From assembly GCA_009692585.1 (NCBI GenBank), contig SHYX01000055.1, positions 1-25,699 on the forward strand: a stretch of DNA of 25,699 nucleotides, in the 5' to 3' direction. Under the pieces are notes generated by a model. That model was not told the DNA's origin. It searched no databases and was given only the letters and a program-made list of their open reading frames with translations. The position numbers and the translations under genes were made by a program. Shown here piece after piece: positions 16,242 to 23,339 of this stretch. The DNA is from Myxococcales bacterium. GTDB lineage: Bacteria; Myxococcota; UBA796; SXON01. How positions within the stretch are numbered: position 1 is the first letter of the stretch; every line of letters starts with the position of its first letter.

Positions 16242-16269
16242 GGGGACACTCCAATCTGTCGGGCCCCGC

Positions 16270-16297
16270 GTCTAAATGGAGCCGGGGTGCTTGTCAA
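16270..16297 (-). promoter_or_regulatory. Candidate rpsT promoter
   Basis: TTGACA (16292-16297), a perfect -35 hexamer, a 16-bp spacer and TTAGAC (16270-16275) lie 29 bp before the TTG start. The -35 overlaps the -35 of the divergent scpA promoter. Confidence 0.6.
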
Positions 16298-16319
16298 GGA
16301 TCGTCGCCTGCGGTACAAG
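16291..16319 (+). promoter_or_regulatory. Candidate scpA promoter
   Basis: TTGTCA (16291-16296), 17 bp, then TACAAG (16314-16319) lie 66 bp before the scpA ATG. The hexamers match consensus at 5 and 4 positions. The -35 shares its bases with the opposite-strand rpsT -35. Confidence 0.5.
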
Positions 16320-16384
16320 GTTCGTCCCTCCTGCTGCCTCCCCGGCAGCGCCTCCGTTCCCCGCCCAACCTGACGGTCCTCCCT

Positions 16385-17227
16385 ATGATGCTGGCCACGC
16401 GCGCCGCAGCGCCGCAGCCCCGATCCGATCTTTTCGTACGAAAGGCCGAGCCGGACCACCTTCCGGTGCACATCGGCGTCTACGACGGTCCGCTCGACCT
16501 GCTGCTGTACCTCGTGCGGCGGGAGGGGGTGGCGCTCCGCGAGGTGCCGCTGGCGAAGGTCTGCGAGGCGTACCTCAAACACCTCCACGGACTCGACGAC
16601 ATCGATGTCGACAGCGCCGGTGAGTACCTGGCGATGGCCAGTACCCTCTGCCTGCTCAAGGCCCGCGAGCTCCTGCCGCGGCGCCCCGACGCCCCGGTGG
16701 AGGACGAGGAGGCGGATCCGCGGCGCGCGCTTGAGCTGCGGCTCATGGAGTACGAGCGGTTCCGACAGGCCGGGGTGGAACTCGGGGCTCGGCAGATGCT
16801 CGGCCGGGACGTTCACGCCCGTCCGGCCCTGCCCGCCGCGCCGAACGAAGCGCCGATCGAGGCCGGCGCCGACGCCTGGGGTCTCGCCAACCTGTTCTAC
16901 GGACTCCTGGAGCGTCGGAGCGAGCCGCCCCCGGTACACGAGGTCGCGCTCGAGACGTACACCATGGCGGAAACGGTGCGGCGCGTGCTCCACCACCTCG
17001 ACGACGGAGAAGAACACACGCTCTCCGAGCTCTTCGTGGACATGCCATTCCGAAGGGCCCGGCTGATCACCTTTCTTGCCGTCTTGGAGTCGGCGCGATT
17101 CCAGCACCTCGACGTGTGGCAGCGCATCCACCTCGGGGCCATCGGGCTCCGCGGCAGGGGCAAGGCGAAGGACACCGATCTGTCGATGCTCCAGGGGCAC
17201 GAACACGACGACCAGGCGGGCGCATGA
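16385..17227 (+). CDS. scpA: Segregation and condensation protein A (kleisin)
   Basis: 280 residues. The N-terminal helical domain that binds the SMC neck includes VYDGPLDLLLYLVRREGVAL, then REVPLAKVCEAYLKHL and EYLAMASTLCLLKARELLP. A variable middle binds ScpB. The C-terminal winged helix, including TLSELFVDMPFRRARLITF then LAVLESARFQHLDVWQ, binds an SMC head. With SMC and ScpB it compacts and segregates the chromosome. The first ATG is 16385, with a second directly after at 16388; the ribosome binding site is weak. The stop overlaps scpB as ATGA. It heads the scpA-scpB-rluB operon behind a divergent promoter shared with rpsT. Confidence 0.93.
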   Translation: MMLATRAAAPQPRSDLFVRKAEPDHLPVHIGVYDGPLDLLLYLVRREGVALREVPLAKVCEAYLKHLHGLDDIDVDSAGEYLAMASTLCLLKARELLPRRPDAPVEDEEADPRRALELRLMEYERFRQAGVELGARQMLGRDVHARPALPAAPNEAPIEAGADAWGLANLFYGLLERRSEPPPVHEVALETYTMAETVRRVLHHLDDGEEHTLSELFVDMPFRRARLITFLAVLESARFQHLDVWQRIHLGAIGLRGRGKAKDTDLSMLQGHEHDDQAGA

Positions 17228-17910
17228 TGGACGACGACGGCTTCCACGACGACGGCGGCGCCGACCAGAATGTGATCGCGTTCCCCGCCGCGGAGCCGAT
17301 GGTCGAGGAGGCGGATCCGCGCGAATGCCCGCCCGAGCTGCTGGTGCCGGCGCTCGAGGCCTGTCTCTTCGGAGTCGGCACGCCCGTCTCGGCCACCGCC
17401 CTCTCGGCCGCGTTGGGGGCCACCGAAGCCGACGTCATCGCCGGTCTCGGGCTGCTCCGCGACCGGCAGTTGCGTACCGGTTCGGGGATCCGGCTGGTCG
17501 AGGTCGGTGAAGGCTGGCAGTTGCGGTCGGAGGCGCGCTTGTCGGTCTGGGTCTCGGCGTTGCGGGGAGGGAAGCCGTTCCGCCTCAGCCGACCGGCGCT
17601 CGAAGCGCTCGCCGTCGTGGCGTTTCGTCAGCCCGTCTCCAAGGGCGCGGTGGACGACATCCGAGGCGTGGACAGCGGCGGCATGCTGCGCAGCCTGTTG
17701 GACCGCGGCCTGGTTCGCATGGCCGGGCGCAGCGACGAGCCGGGGCGGCCGATGCTGTATGGGACGACGCCGGCGTTTCTGACCCTTTTCGGCATGCGCT
17801 CGCTGGCAGACCTCCCCACGCTCCGCGACCTGCGCGCCTTGCGCGACGACGCTCCGGAAGCGGCGACGGTGCCAGTTGTCCCCTTTCCAGGCTCAGAAGA
17901 CGGGGGCTGA
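17224..17910 (+). CDS. scpB: Segregation and condensation protein B
   Basis: 228 residues from ATG 17224, which overlaps the scpA stop (a second ATG follows at 17227). After an acidic N-terminal tail, two winged-helix domains begin at ELLVPALEACLFGVGTPVSA. They include the conserved RLSRPALEALAVVAFRQPVS region and the DSGGMLRSLLDRGLVRMAGR turn. PMLYGTTPAFLTLFGMRSL is the family C-terminal signature. A ScpB dimer bridges ScpA. The gene is followed 78 bp later by rluB in the same orientation. Confidence 0.93.
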   Translation: MMDDDGFHDDGGADQNVIAFPAAEPMVEEADPRECPPELLVPALEACLFGVGTPVSATALSAALGATEADVIAGLGLLRDRQLRTGSGIRLVEVGEGWQLRSEARLSVWVSALRGGKPFRLSRPALEALAVVAFRQPVSKGAVDDIRGVDSGGMLRSLLDRGLVRMAGRSDEPGRPMLYGTTPAFLTLFGMRSLADLPTLRDLRALRDDAPEAATVPVVPFPGSEDGG

Positions 17911-17988
17911 CCTCCGGGACCTTGATGGTTTGCTGTGTTCGGCATAGGGCCCGGCCGCCCTCGCGGTGACGCGCGGCCGGAGTCGACG

Positions 17989-18846
17989 ATGAATCAGGAT
18001 GGAACGGAGCGGCTGGCCAAGGTGCTGGCGGCGCGGGGCGTGGCCAGCCGGCGCGAGGCGGAGGCGATGGTGCTCGCGGGGCGGGTTCGCGTCAACGGGG
18101 CGGTGGCCACCCGCCCGGGGCAGCCGGTCGACCCCGAGAAAGATGCGATTCGTATCGATGACGGTGCCCTTCCCACTGCGCCGCGGCTGGTGTACTACGT
18201 GCTGTACAAGCCGAAGGGCTACATCGTCAGCCGCGCCGACCCCAACGCGCGCAACTCGGTCATGGAGCTTTTGCCCGAACTCCCCGAGCGTGTGGAGCCG
18301 GTGGGCCGCCTGGACATCAACACCGAAGGCGCGCTGCTCTTGACCAACGACGGCGACCTTGCCCATCGCCTCACCCACCCCAGCACCGGGGTGCCCAAGC
18401 GTTACCTCGCCAAGGTGTACCGGACGCCCTCTGACCGCACCGTGGCCCGGTTGGAGGCTGGCATCCAACTCGACGACGGGCGCACGGCGCCGGCGAAGGT
18501 CCGGGTGGTCAGTTCCACGGACAAGGAGAACGCCTGGGTCGAGATCACCGTGACCGAGGGGCGGAATCGCCTCATTCGCCGCATGTTCGCCGAGGTGGGC
18601 CACCCGGTGGCCAAGCTCGTGCGCCAGTCCTTCGCGACGATCACCATCCGCGGGCTGGATCGCGGCGGCTTTCGGGCGCTCGCGGCCGACGAGGTGGACC
18701 GCCTGCGTGAGATCGGCGGGGGCACTCCGCCCGCTGCCGCCGGAAACCGTGGGAAATCCAAGAAGTTCGGCTTCGCGAAGGTCGACCCGAAGTGGCTGGA
18801 GCGTCGCCTCGAGGGCAGCCGCAAGCGTATGGGCAAGAAGGGCTGA
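17989..18846 (+). CDS. rluB: 23S rRNA pseudouridine synthase, RluB family
   Basis: 285 residues from ATG 17989 (GGAG at 17980-17983). An N-terminal S4 RNA-binding domain covers ERLAKVLAARGVASRREAEA. The catalytic domain includes YVLYKPKGYIVSR and VGRLDINTEGALLLTNDG, with catalytic aspartate D109. EGRNRLIRRMFAEVGHPVAKL is the RsuA/RluB/E/F signature. A basic Lys/Arg tail ends the protein. The family isomerises specific uridines in 23S rRNA (U2605 in E. coli RluB). The S4 domain and the scpA-scpB context favour RluB over RsuA or RluE. The 78 bp before it contain an inverted GGCCGC/GCGGCC pair but no T-tract. Confidence 0.9.
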   Translation: MNQDGTERLAKVLAARGVASRREAEAMVLAGRVRVNGAVATRPGQPVDPEKDAIRIDDGALPTAPRLVYYVLYKPKGYIVSRADPNARNSVMELLPELPERVEPVGRLDINTEGALLLTNDGDLAHRLTHPSTGVPKRYLAKVYRTPSDRTVARLEAGIQLDDGRTAPAKVRVVSSTDKENAWVEITVTEGRNRLIRRMFAEVGHPVAKLVRQSFATITIRGLDRGGFRALAADEVDRLREIGGGTPPAAAGNRGKSKKFGFAKVDPKWLERRLEGSRKRMGKKG

Positions 18847-18858
18847 GCGCGCTGCGGC

Positions 18859-18885
18859 TTGACGTCACCGCGCGGTCGGTTAAGC
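18859..18885 (+). promoter_or_regulatory. Candidate tRNA-fMet promoter
   Basis: TTGACG (18859-18864), 15 bp, then TTAAGC (18880-18885), ending 13 bp before the tRNA. The hexamers are similar to the rpsT and rpsU candidates. Confidence 0.45.
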
Positions 18886-18898
18886 GGCGCCCACCTGA

Positions 18899-18975
18899 CG
18901 CGGGATGGAGCAGCCAGGTAGCTCGTCGGGCTCATAACCCGAAGGCCACAGGTTCAAATCCTGTTCCCGCAACCA
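18899..18975 (+). tRNA. Initiator tRNA-Met (CAU)
   Basis: 77 nt with encoded CCA. The acceptor stem CGCGGGA pairs with TCCCGCA except for C1 opposite A72, the mismatch diagnostic of bacterial initiator tRNA. The anticodon stem carries three consecutive G-C pairs (GGG/CCC) around loop CTCATAA. The T-arm is CAGG-TTCAAAT-CCTG. It is immediately followed by a terminator and an integrase remnant. Confidence 0.97.
18951..18975 (+). other. Probable attachment-site core in the 3' end of tRNA-fMet
   Basis: Tyrosine integrases commonly recombine in the T-arm and acceptor end of a tRNA, with the integrase gene just beyond. Here an integrase remnant begins 122 bp downstream on the same strand. The tRNA is intact, as expected at one element end. 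No second copy of this 3' end was found in the window, so the site is inferred from position only. Confidence 0.35.
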
Positions 18976-18980
18976 ACCTT

Positions 18981-19026
18981 GAAAGCCGCTTTTCGTCGAG
19001 AGACGGAGGGCGGCTTTCTCGCTTTT
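18981..19026 (+). terminator. Intrinsic terminator after tRNA-fMet
   Basis: GAAAGCCGC (18981-18989) and GCGGCTTTC (19010-19018) form a perfect 9-bp stem, followed by TCGCTTTT. It lies 5 bp beyond the tRNA CCA end. Confidence 0.75.
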
Positions 19027-19046
19027 GATCACACTCCGATCACACT
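19027..19046. repeat. Tandem GATCACACT pair upstream of the integrase remnant
   Basis: GATCACACT at 19027-19035 and again at 19038-19046, an 11-bp step (about one helical turn). They lie between the tRNA end and the integrase start, where arm-type integrase or excisionase sites usually lie. The role is inferred. Confidence 0.45.
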
Positions 19047-19097
19047 GAAATCGGCGCGGCGCTACGCTGGAGTCACCTCACCCCAAGGAGGCTCACG

Positions 19098-19728
19098 ATG
19101 AAGGACAGCGCACCCAGGAAGTTTCGGGACCGGTGGCGGATCGCCTGGACGGACGCGGACGGCAAACGCGTGTTCGCCACGTTCGACAAGAAGGGCGACG
19201 CCCAGCGGGAGCTGGATGCGCGGAAGGCGGAGGCCGACCGCATCCGAGCCGGGGTGCAAGCACGAGCGCCGGAGGCCCGCCGGTTCACGGAGCTGTGCGA
19301 CTACTGGCTGACCCACCGGGCGGCGGTGAAGCGGTCGGGAAAGGACGACGAGTCGATCATCAACAGCCGCCTTCGGCCGTTCTTTGGCGCCTTGAACGTA
19401 GGCGAGATCAGCATTCAGCGCGTTGACCGCTACCGGGCCGCTTCCCGCCAGCCAAACGTCGTGGTGGTGCCGGACCCGAAGAAGCCGGGAGCGACGAAGC
19501 GTGTCGAGCAGAAGGTGCTCTCGGACAAGACGCTCCACAACCACCTCACGCTGCTCATCGCGATGCTCAACCTCGCGGTGGAGCTGGAGTGGCTCGCGAC
19601 GGCACCGCGCATCAAGAAACCGAAGTTGGTCGAGCAGGACTACCATTGGCTCAAGAGCGAGGACGACATCCGCGCACTGCTGGCCAGGGCGGTGCCCCAC
19701 GGCCCCGGCGTGATGGAGCTGTACGCGA
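19098..19728 (+). pseudogene. Truncated tyrosine recombinase / phage-type integrase
   Basis: Start ATG 19098 with a strong AAGGAGG at 19085-19091. An N-terminal arm-binding-like domain (RWRIAWTDADGKRVFATF) is followed by a SAM-like core-binding domain. That domain includes FTELCDYWLTHRAAVKRSG and HNHLTLLIAMLNLAVELEWL. The catalytic domain opens with HWLKSEDDIRALLARAVPHG, GVMELYA. After LYA (about 19727) the family sequence ends abruptly; the TGMRxGE region and the R-H-x-x-R...Y residues are missing. The frame stays open to 20156, but that part is antisense to the neighbouring gene. The protein is therefore inactive: about 210 of an expected 350 or so residues remain. Confidence 0.85.
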
Positions 19729-20581
19729 TGAGGCGACGATGCGTCGAGTCGGACGCCAGCCACGCGGCCATGAATCGCGCGAGAGCTCCCGTGCTCGCGA
19801 CTTTCTCGGCCACTACGTGCCACTCACCGTCCCGCTCGGGGAGCAGCACCGGGTGTGTCAGGTCAGAAGCGAAGGACTTCCCGTACGCGGTGACGCGCTC
19901 GTGCTCGGGTTCCGTGTCAATCTCGAAGCGCCCGGGCTTACCGAGGGTCGCGGCGAGCGCAAAGGCCGCACTGTCGCCGCGCGGGATGTCGAATCCCCGA
20001 AGCGACCACAGCAACCGGGTGGTGGCGGTTGACTTGATCGACCCCACCTTCCCGCGGCGGGCAGGCCAGACGCCACCCGTTCGTGCGGCCTTCAACGTTG
20101 CCACGGCGGCGGCATGCTCCGCCGGCTGGTCGGCAAGCGGCAGCGAAGGGTCGTAATCCGCCGCGTGGACGGCGCCGGCGACGATGAGCCACGGCGTTCG
20201 CAACCACACATCCCGAACGACTCCCTCCCGTTCCTGAGCTGATGCTGAGATCACCGCTTCCTCGACCGCCGCACCGGCCGCGAGGAGCTGCGCCAGTGCC
20301 GTCTCCACGCGACGGGCGGCCCATCGCTGGCGGGCCGGCTCGCTGCGTTCGCACCTGACGGGGAGCTGGGGGATGACCTTCCGATTGCCTGCCTCGATCC
20401 AGGAGAGTGCCGCCGCTGCCGACGCCGGGGCCGCGAAGCCTTCGCCTGGCAGAGGCGTGATCCCCAACGCAGGGACCATGTACTCATCACCCTGCGGGCC
20501 CGTCATCCGGGTGGTCACGGCGTCCACGATCACGAGCACCCCGTCACCGACCGCACTGACCGGCGTACGCCATGGTGTCAT
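19640..20581 (-). pseudogene. Unknown accessory gene, 3'-truncated and fused to integrase antisense
   Basis: From ATG 20581 (GTG 20605 also possible) the minus strand encodes about 285 residues of convincing protein: VGDGVLVIVDAVTTRMTG, WIEAGNRKVIPQLPVRCER, WLRTPWLIVAGAVHAADYD, LLWSLRGFDIPRGDSAAF. It continues to about 19729. There the sequence becomes antisense to the integrase, so the last 30 or so residues before the stop at 19640 are a chance extension. No family was recognised. Several Trp and Arg positions look conserved, and there is no signal peptide or membrane helix. It was probably cargo of the tRNA-linked element, cut by the same deletion that removed the integrase C-terminus. Confidence 0.6.
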
Positions 20582-21200
20582 GAGCCGAAAGGCCACCACG
20601 GGCACGGCAAAAGTGGTCTCGCGCGCTCCGGAGCCAGAGTTGGCCGAAGCTTGGTTTGCCCGCGCGGGACAGTTGCTCGCCCGCCCAGTGGATGGACCCG
20701 TACGACAGGTCAGGCTTCACGAGGCCGCCGCGAACGTGTGGTGGGCGCATTTCGAGAGCTTGGATGAGGAGGATGCCGACGACCCCAAGCGCGTCCGGGC
20801 GCTGGAACGGGCCGGGTGGCATCTCGCCGAGGCGACTCGCCTTGCAGAGGGCTGCGGAGACGTACAACAGGCGGAGCTCCTCAAGGGTGACGCCCTGGAA
20901 CGAGCCCTGTTGGCCTCGGTCCATTCGCCGGCCGGCGAGCAAGTATGGAATCGTCGCGCCCGAGCCCGGATCGAGCGCACGCTCGCCCGCGGTGACCTAC
21001 AGCAAGCACTGCTCGATCTCGACGCCGGAGCCGACGTGGTCGAGCAATTCGATGCCGACGAGCGCGATCTCGAAGCGCTGCTCGACGGACTCGCCGGCCT
21101 ACTTGCCCGTGCAGTGTCCGAGGCAGAGGCGCGGGGAGAGCCGTGGTGGGTTGGGCCGTACGGCGACCTTGAGACGCGGTTGAAGTCTGGGGCGGGCTAA
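20580..21200 (+). CDS. Unknown helical protein, accessory
   Basis: 206 residues from ATG 20580; GTG 20613 is an alternative. Largely alpha-helical and acidic: LAEAWFARAGQLLARPVDG, LHEAAANVWWAHFESLDEED, RALERAGWHLAEATRLAEGC, RARARIERTLARGDLQQALL. The spacing resembles TPR-like pairs, but no repeat consensus is firm. No catalytic motif, signal peptide or family was recognised. Its start codon and that of the minus-strand neighbour share the palindrome TCATGA, so the two genes are back to back with no space for separate promoters. Either one start is further in or each promoter lies inside the other gene. Confidence 0.6.
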   Translation: MSRKATTGTAKVVSRAPEPELAEAWFARAGQLLARPVDGPVRQVRLHEAAANVWWAHFESLDEEDADDPKRVRALERAGWHLAEATRLAEGCGDVQQAELLKGDALERALLASVHSPAGEQVWNRRARARIERTLARGDLQQALLDLDAGADVVEQFDADERDLEALLDGLAGLLARAVSEAEARGEPWWVGPYGDLETRLKSGAG

Positions 21201-21245
21201 TCCCCGCACGACATCCGGATCGTCGCCACCCAAGACACACTCTGA

Positions 21246-21276
21246 TCCCGCCGCCCCATCAGGGTTTTGGCGGGGA
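21246..21276. terminator. Weak hairpin between convergent genes
   Basis: CCCGCC (21247-21252) pairs with GGCGGG (21269-21274) around a 16-nt loop. It lies in the 120-bp gap between the stops of the genes ending at 21200 and 21321. There is no clear T-tract, so terminator function is tentative; nothing else was seen in this gap. Confidence 0.3.
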
Positions 21277-21320
21277 GTTCCCCCGAAAACGGACGCCGCG
21301 CACCACCCGGCACCGCCACC

Positions 21321-23279
21321 CTACCGCGGCAAAGGAAGCATCGCGACCGCCCCCGCCTCCGTGCCACCCGCGCTGTCCGAATACGCCCCCATCACGAGGT
21401 CATCCACGCCGTCCCCGTCGACATCGCCGGGGGTGACGAAGCGGTACCCACTTGCGCCGCCGCGGGTCGATACCGCAGTGAGGGGGGCGTCGGCGAGGTC
21501 GAATTCGCCGCGGTAGGTCCACTCGGAACCGAAGAACAGACCCGCGACGGGCGCGCCCAGGGAAGGCAGGTAGATGCTGGGAACCAAGAATTCGTCGCGC
21601 CCATCGCCGTCAAGGTCGCCGGGCGAGCCCACTTGGTAGGCGTACTGGACGGCGTCGACGGATGAGGTCCAATCGGCCACGCCCCGTGAGGAAGACGAGA
21701 GGATTCCCGTGTACAAGCGCACCCGCCGGCTGTCCTCGATGATCGCCAGATCCGTCGCACCGTCGCCGTCGATGTCACCCGCCGGCCAGGAGTCGACCAC
21801 CGCCGCGCTGCCGTCCCCACTGACCAGCACGCGGGCAACGTCCGCGACGGCGCCCGAAGCGACATCGCCGGCCACCACGTAGGCGACGTCACCGTACGCC
21901 AGGCCAACGACGAAGTCATCCAGCCCGTCGGCGTCGAGGTCCCCCATGCCGAAAACACGGCTTCCCGCACCGGCATCCGCGTAAGGGCCGGTGAGCACTG
22001 CGGTGCAGTCGTCGAACGTGATCGCACCCCGCTCCGAGGACGAGACGATGGCCACGGAACCAGCGCCGCTCAGCGTTTCCGAGGAGTAAAGCGGCGCCCC
22101 GATGCCAATGTCGGTGATGCCATCGCCATCCACATCGCCGAGCCGCGACACGACGCTGCCCGAGTAGCTCCCGGGGGCGTCGCCGTCGATGCTCAACATA
22201 GCGTCCGCCTCCGGGTCGATGATCGCGCTCGCCGCGAGCGCGATCCCAGGAAGAAGCCATGTTCGTCCAGCGCCGCCGCCAATCGTCGTGGAGCTGAGCA
22301 GGTAGTCGACGACGGCGTCCCCGTCCACGTCGCCGACTCCAGCGATCTCGCTGCCGAAAAACCCGAACTCGTCCCGCCCTTCTCCCCGCGCCTTCGTCAC
22401 CAGTTGACCCGCACCGTCGTCGCCCAGCACCATCACGGCACCTCCGTAGTTCGCCCCGGTGTCGTCGTAGGGGGCGCCTACAAGGAACTCGGGAAGCCCG
22501 TCTCCGTCGATGTCGCCGAGGGTGGAAAGTCGGCGACCAGCCTGCGCTCCTTCGACGGGGCCGATCCAGACTTCGGAGCCGTAGCTCAGCGTGGCGCTGC
22601 CCAGATCGCCATCGCAGTCATTGTCCGTCGCGCCGTTGGCCCAAGTCTCGGCGGCCTCAGGGTGCACTTCCCCGTCGTCGTCGTCGCAGTCATCGCCACT
22701 GACGACCTGGGCGTCGTGACCGTCGGCGTCAACATCGGTGAGGTCGGTACCGGAACAGTCCTGATCGACCCCGTCGTAGGGTGCCTGGGCTGCACCAGGA
22801 TTGATCGCCACATCGAGGTCGTCGCAATCGTCCCCGGCCGCCTCCTTCCCCGCGTACCCGTCGCCATCAACGTCCGTGAGATCAGCGCCGGAGCAGTCCT
22901 GATCGACCCGGTCGTACGGCTCCTCGGGTGCGCCTGGGTAGGTGTCGGCGCGGGCGTCGTCGCAATCGTCGGCTGTGTCCGCCGTCTCGTTCGGGCGGCT
23001 GCACGAGAGGATTCCGGGATCGCCCGCATCACCGTGCCCATCTCCGTCAAGATCCACAAACCACCTCGGTGCCTCCACCGGCGCGTTGTCAGCGATGCCA
23101 TCACAGTCGTCGTCCGCCCCGTCGCAGGTTTCCGCAGCCCCCGGAAACACGTCAGAGTCGGCGTCGTCGCAGTCGTCTTCCTTCGCGTAGCCGTCGCCAT
23201 CGTGGTCGGTCAGTTCGTCCAGTCGTTCGAGGTAGGCCGCCTCGTTGATGATGCAACCGGCGGCGAGCAAGATGAGCAT
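21321..23279 (-). CDS. MopE-like / FG-GAP calcium-binding surface lipoprotein
   Basis: 652 residues. The signal MLILLAAGC is a very short lipobox (C9). Residues 25-225 hold four MopE-type metal-binding units built on DxDGDG(Y/H)...DDCDD...PGA...DxDC. They begin near DHDGDGYAKEDDCDD, DLDGDGHGD, VDGDGYAGKEAAGDDCDD and VDADGHDAQVVSGDDCDD. Residues about 245-650 are FG-GAP/integrin-alpha-like beta-propeller blades with Ca-binding loops such as LGDIDGDGLPEFLVGAP and LGDVDGDGITDIGIGAP. Such proteins are common on the surface of Myxococcota and other delta-group bacteria, in adhesion or polymer binding. The start is ATG 23279. It is divergent from the glycosyltransferase gene 60 bp away. Confidence 0.88.
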   Translation of the reverse strand: MLILLAAGCIINEAAYLERLDELTDHDGDGYAKEDDCDDADSDVFPGAAETCDGADDDCDGIADNAPVEAPRWFVDLDGDGHGDAGDPGILSCSRPNETADTADDCDDARADTYPGAPEEPYDRVDQDCSGADLTDVDGDGYAGKEAAGDDCDDLDVAINPGAAQAPYDGVDQDCSGTDLTDVDADGHDAQVVSGDDCDDDDGEVHPEAAETWANGATDNDCDGDLGSATLSYGSEVWIGPVEGAQAGRRLSTLGDIDGDGLPEFLVGAPYDDTGANYGGAVMVLGDDGAGQLVTKARGEGRDEFGFFGSEIAGVGDVDGDAVVDYLLSSTTIGGGAGRTWLLPGIALAASAIIDPEADAMLSIDGDAPGSYSGSVVSRLGDVDGDGITDIGIGAPLYSSETLSGAGSVAIVSSSERGAITFDDCTAVLTGPYADAGAGSRVFGMGDLDADGLDDFVVGLAYGDVAYVVAGDVASGAVADVARVLVSGDGSAAVVDSWPAGDIDGDGATDLAIIEDSRRVRLYTGILSSSSRGVADWTSSVDAVQYAYQVGSPGDLDGDGRDEFLVPSIYLPSLGAPVAGLFFGSEWTYRGEFDLADAPLTAVSTRGGASGYRFVTPGDVDGDGVDDLVMGAYSDSAGGTEAGAVAMLPLPR

Positions 23280-23339
23280 CGGGGGAGCATCCCACGTTTC
23301 CGACTACGATCCAAGCCGTGGCGCGGCTGCACGCACCGG

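Noticed and set aside
17952..17984. Attenuator or terminator between scpB and rluB
   Set aside because: GGCCGC/GCGGCC arms are present, but with no T-run and a G+C-rich background the pairing could be chance.
22404..23339. Long open frame extending the glycosyltransferase upstream by more than 300 codons
   Set aside because: It is antisense to the MopE/FG-GAP gene, whose Asp-rich codons read as Val/Ile-rich on the other strand. The glycosyltransferase family similarity begins only after 23340.
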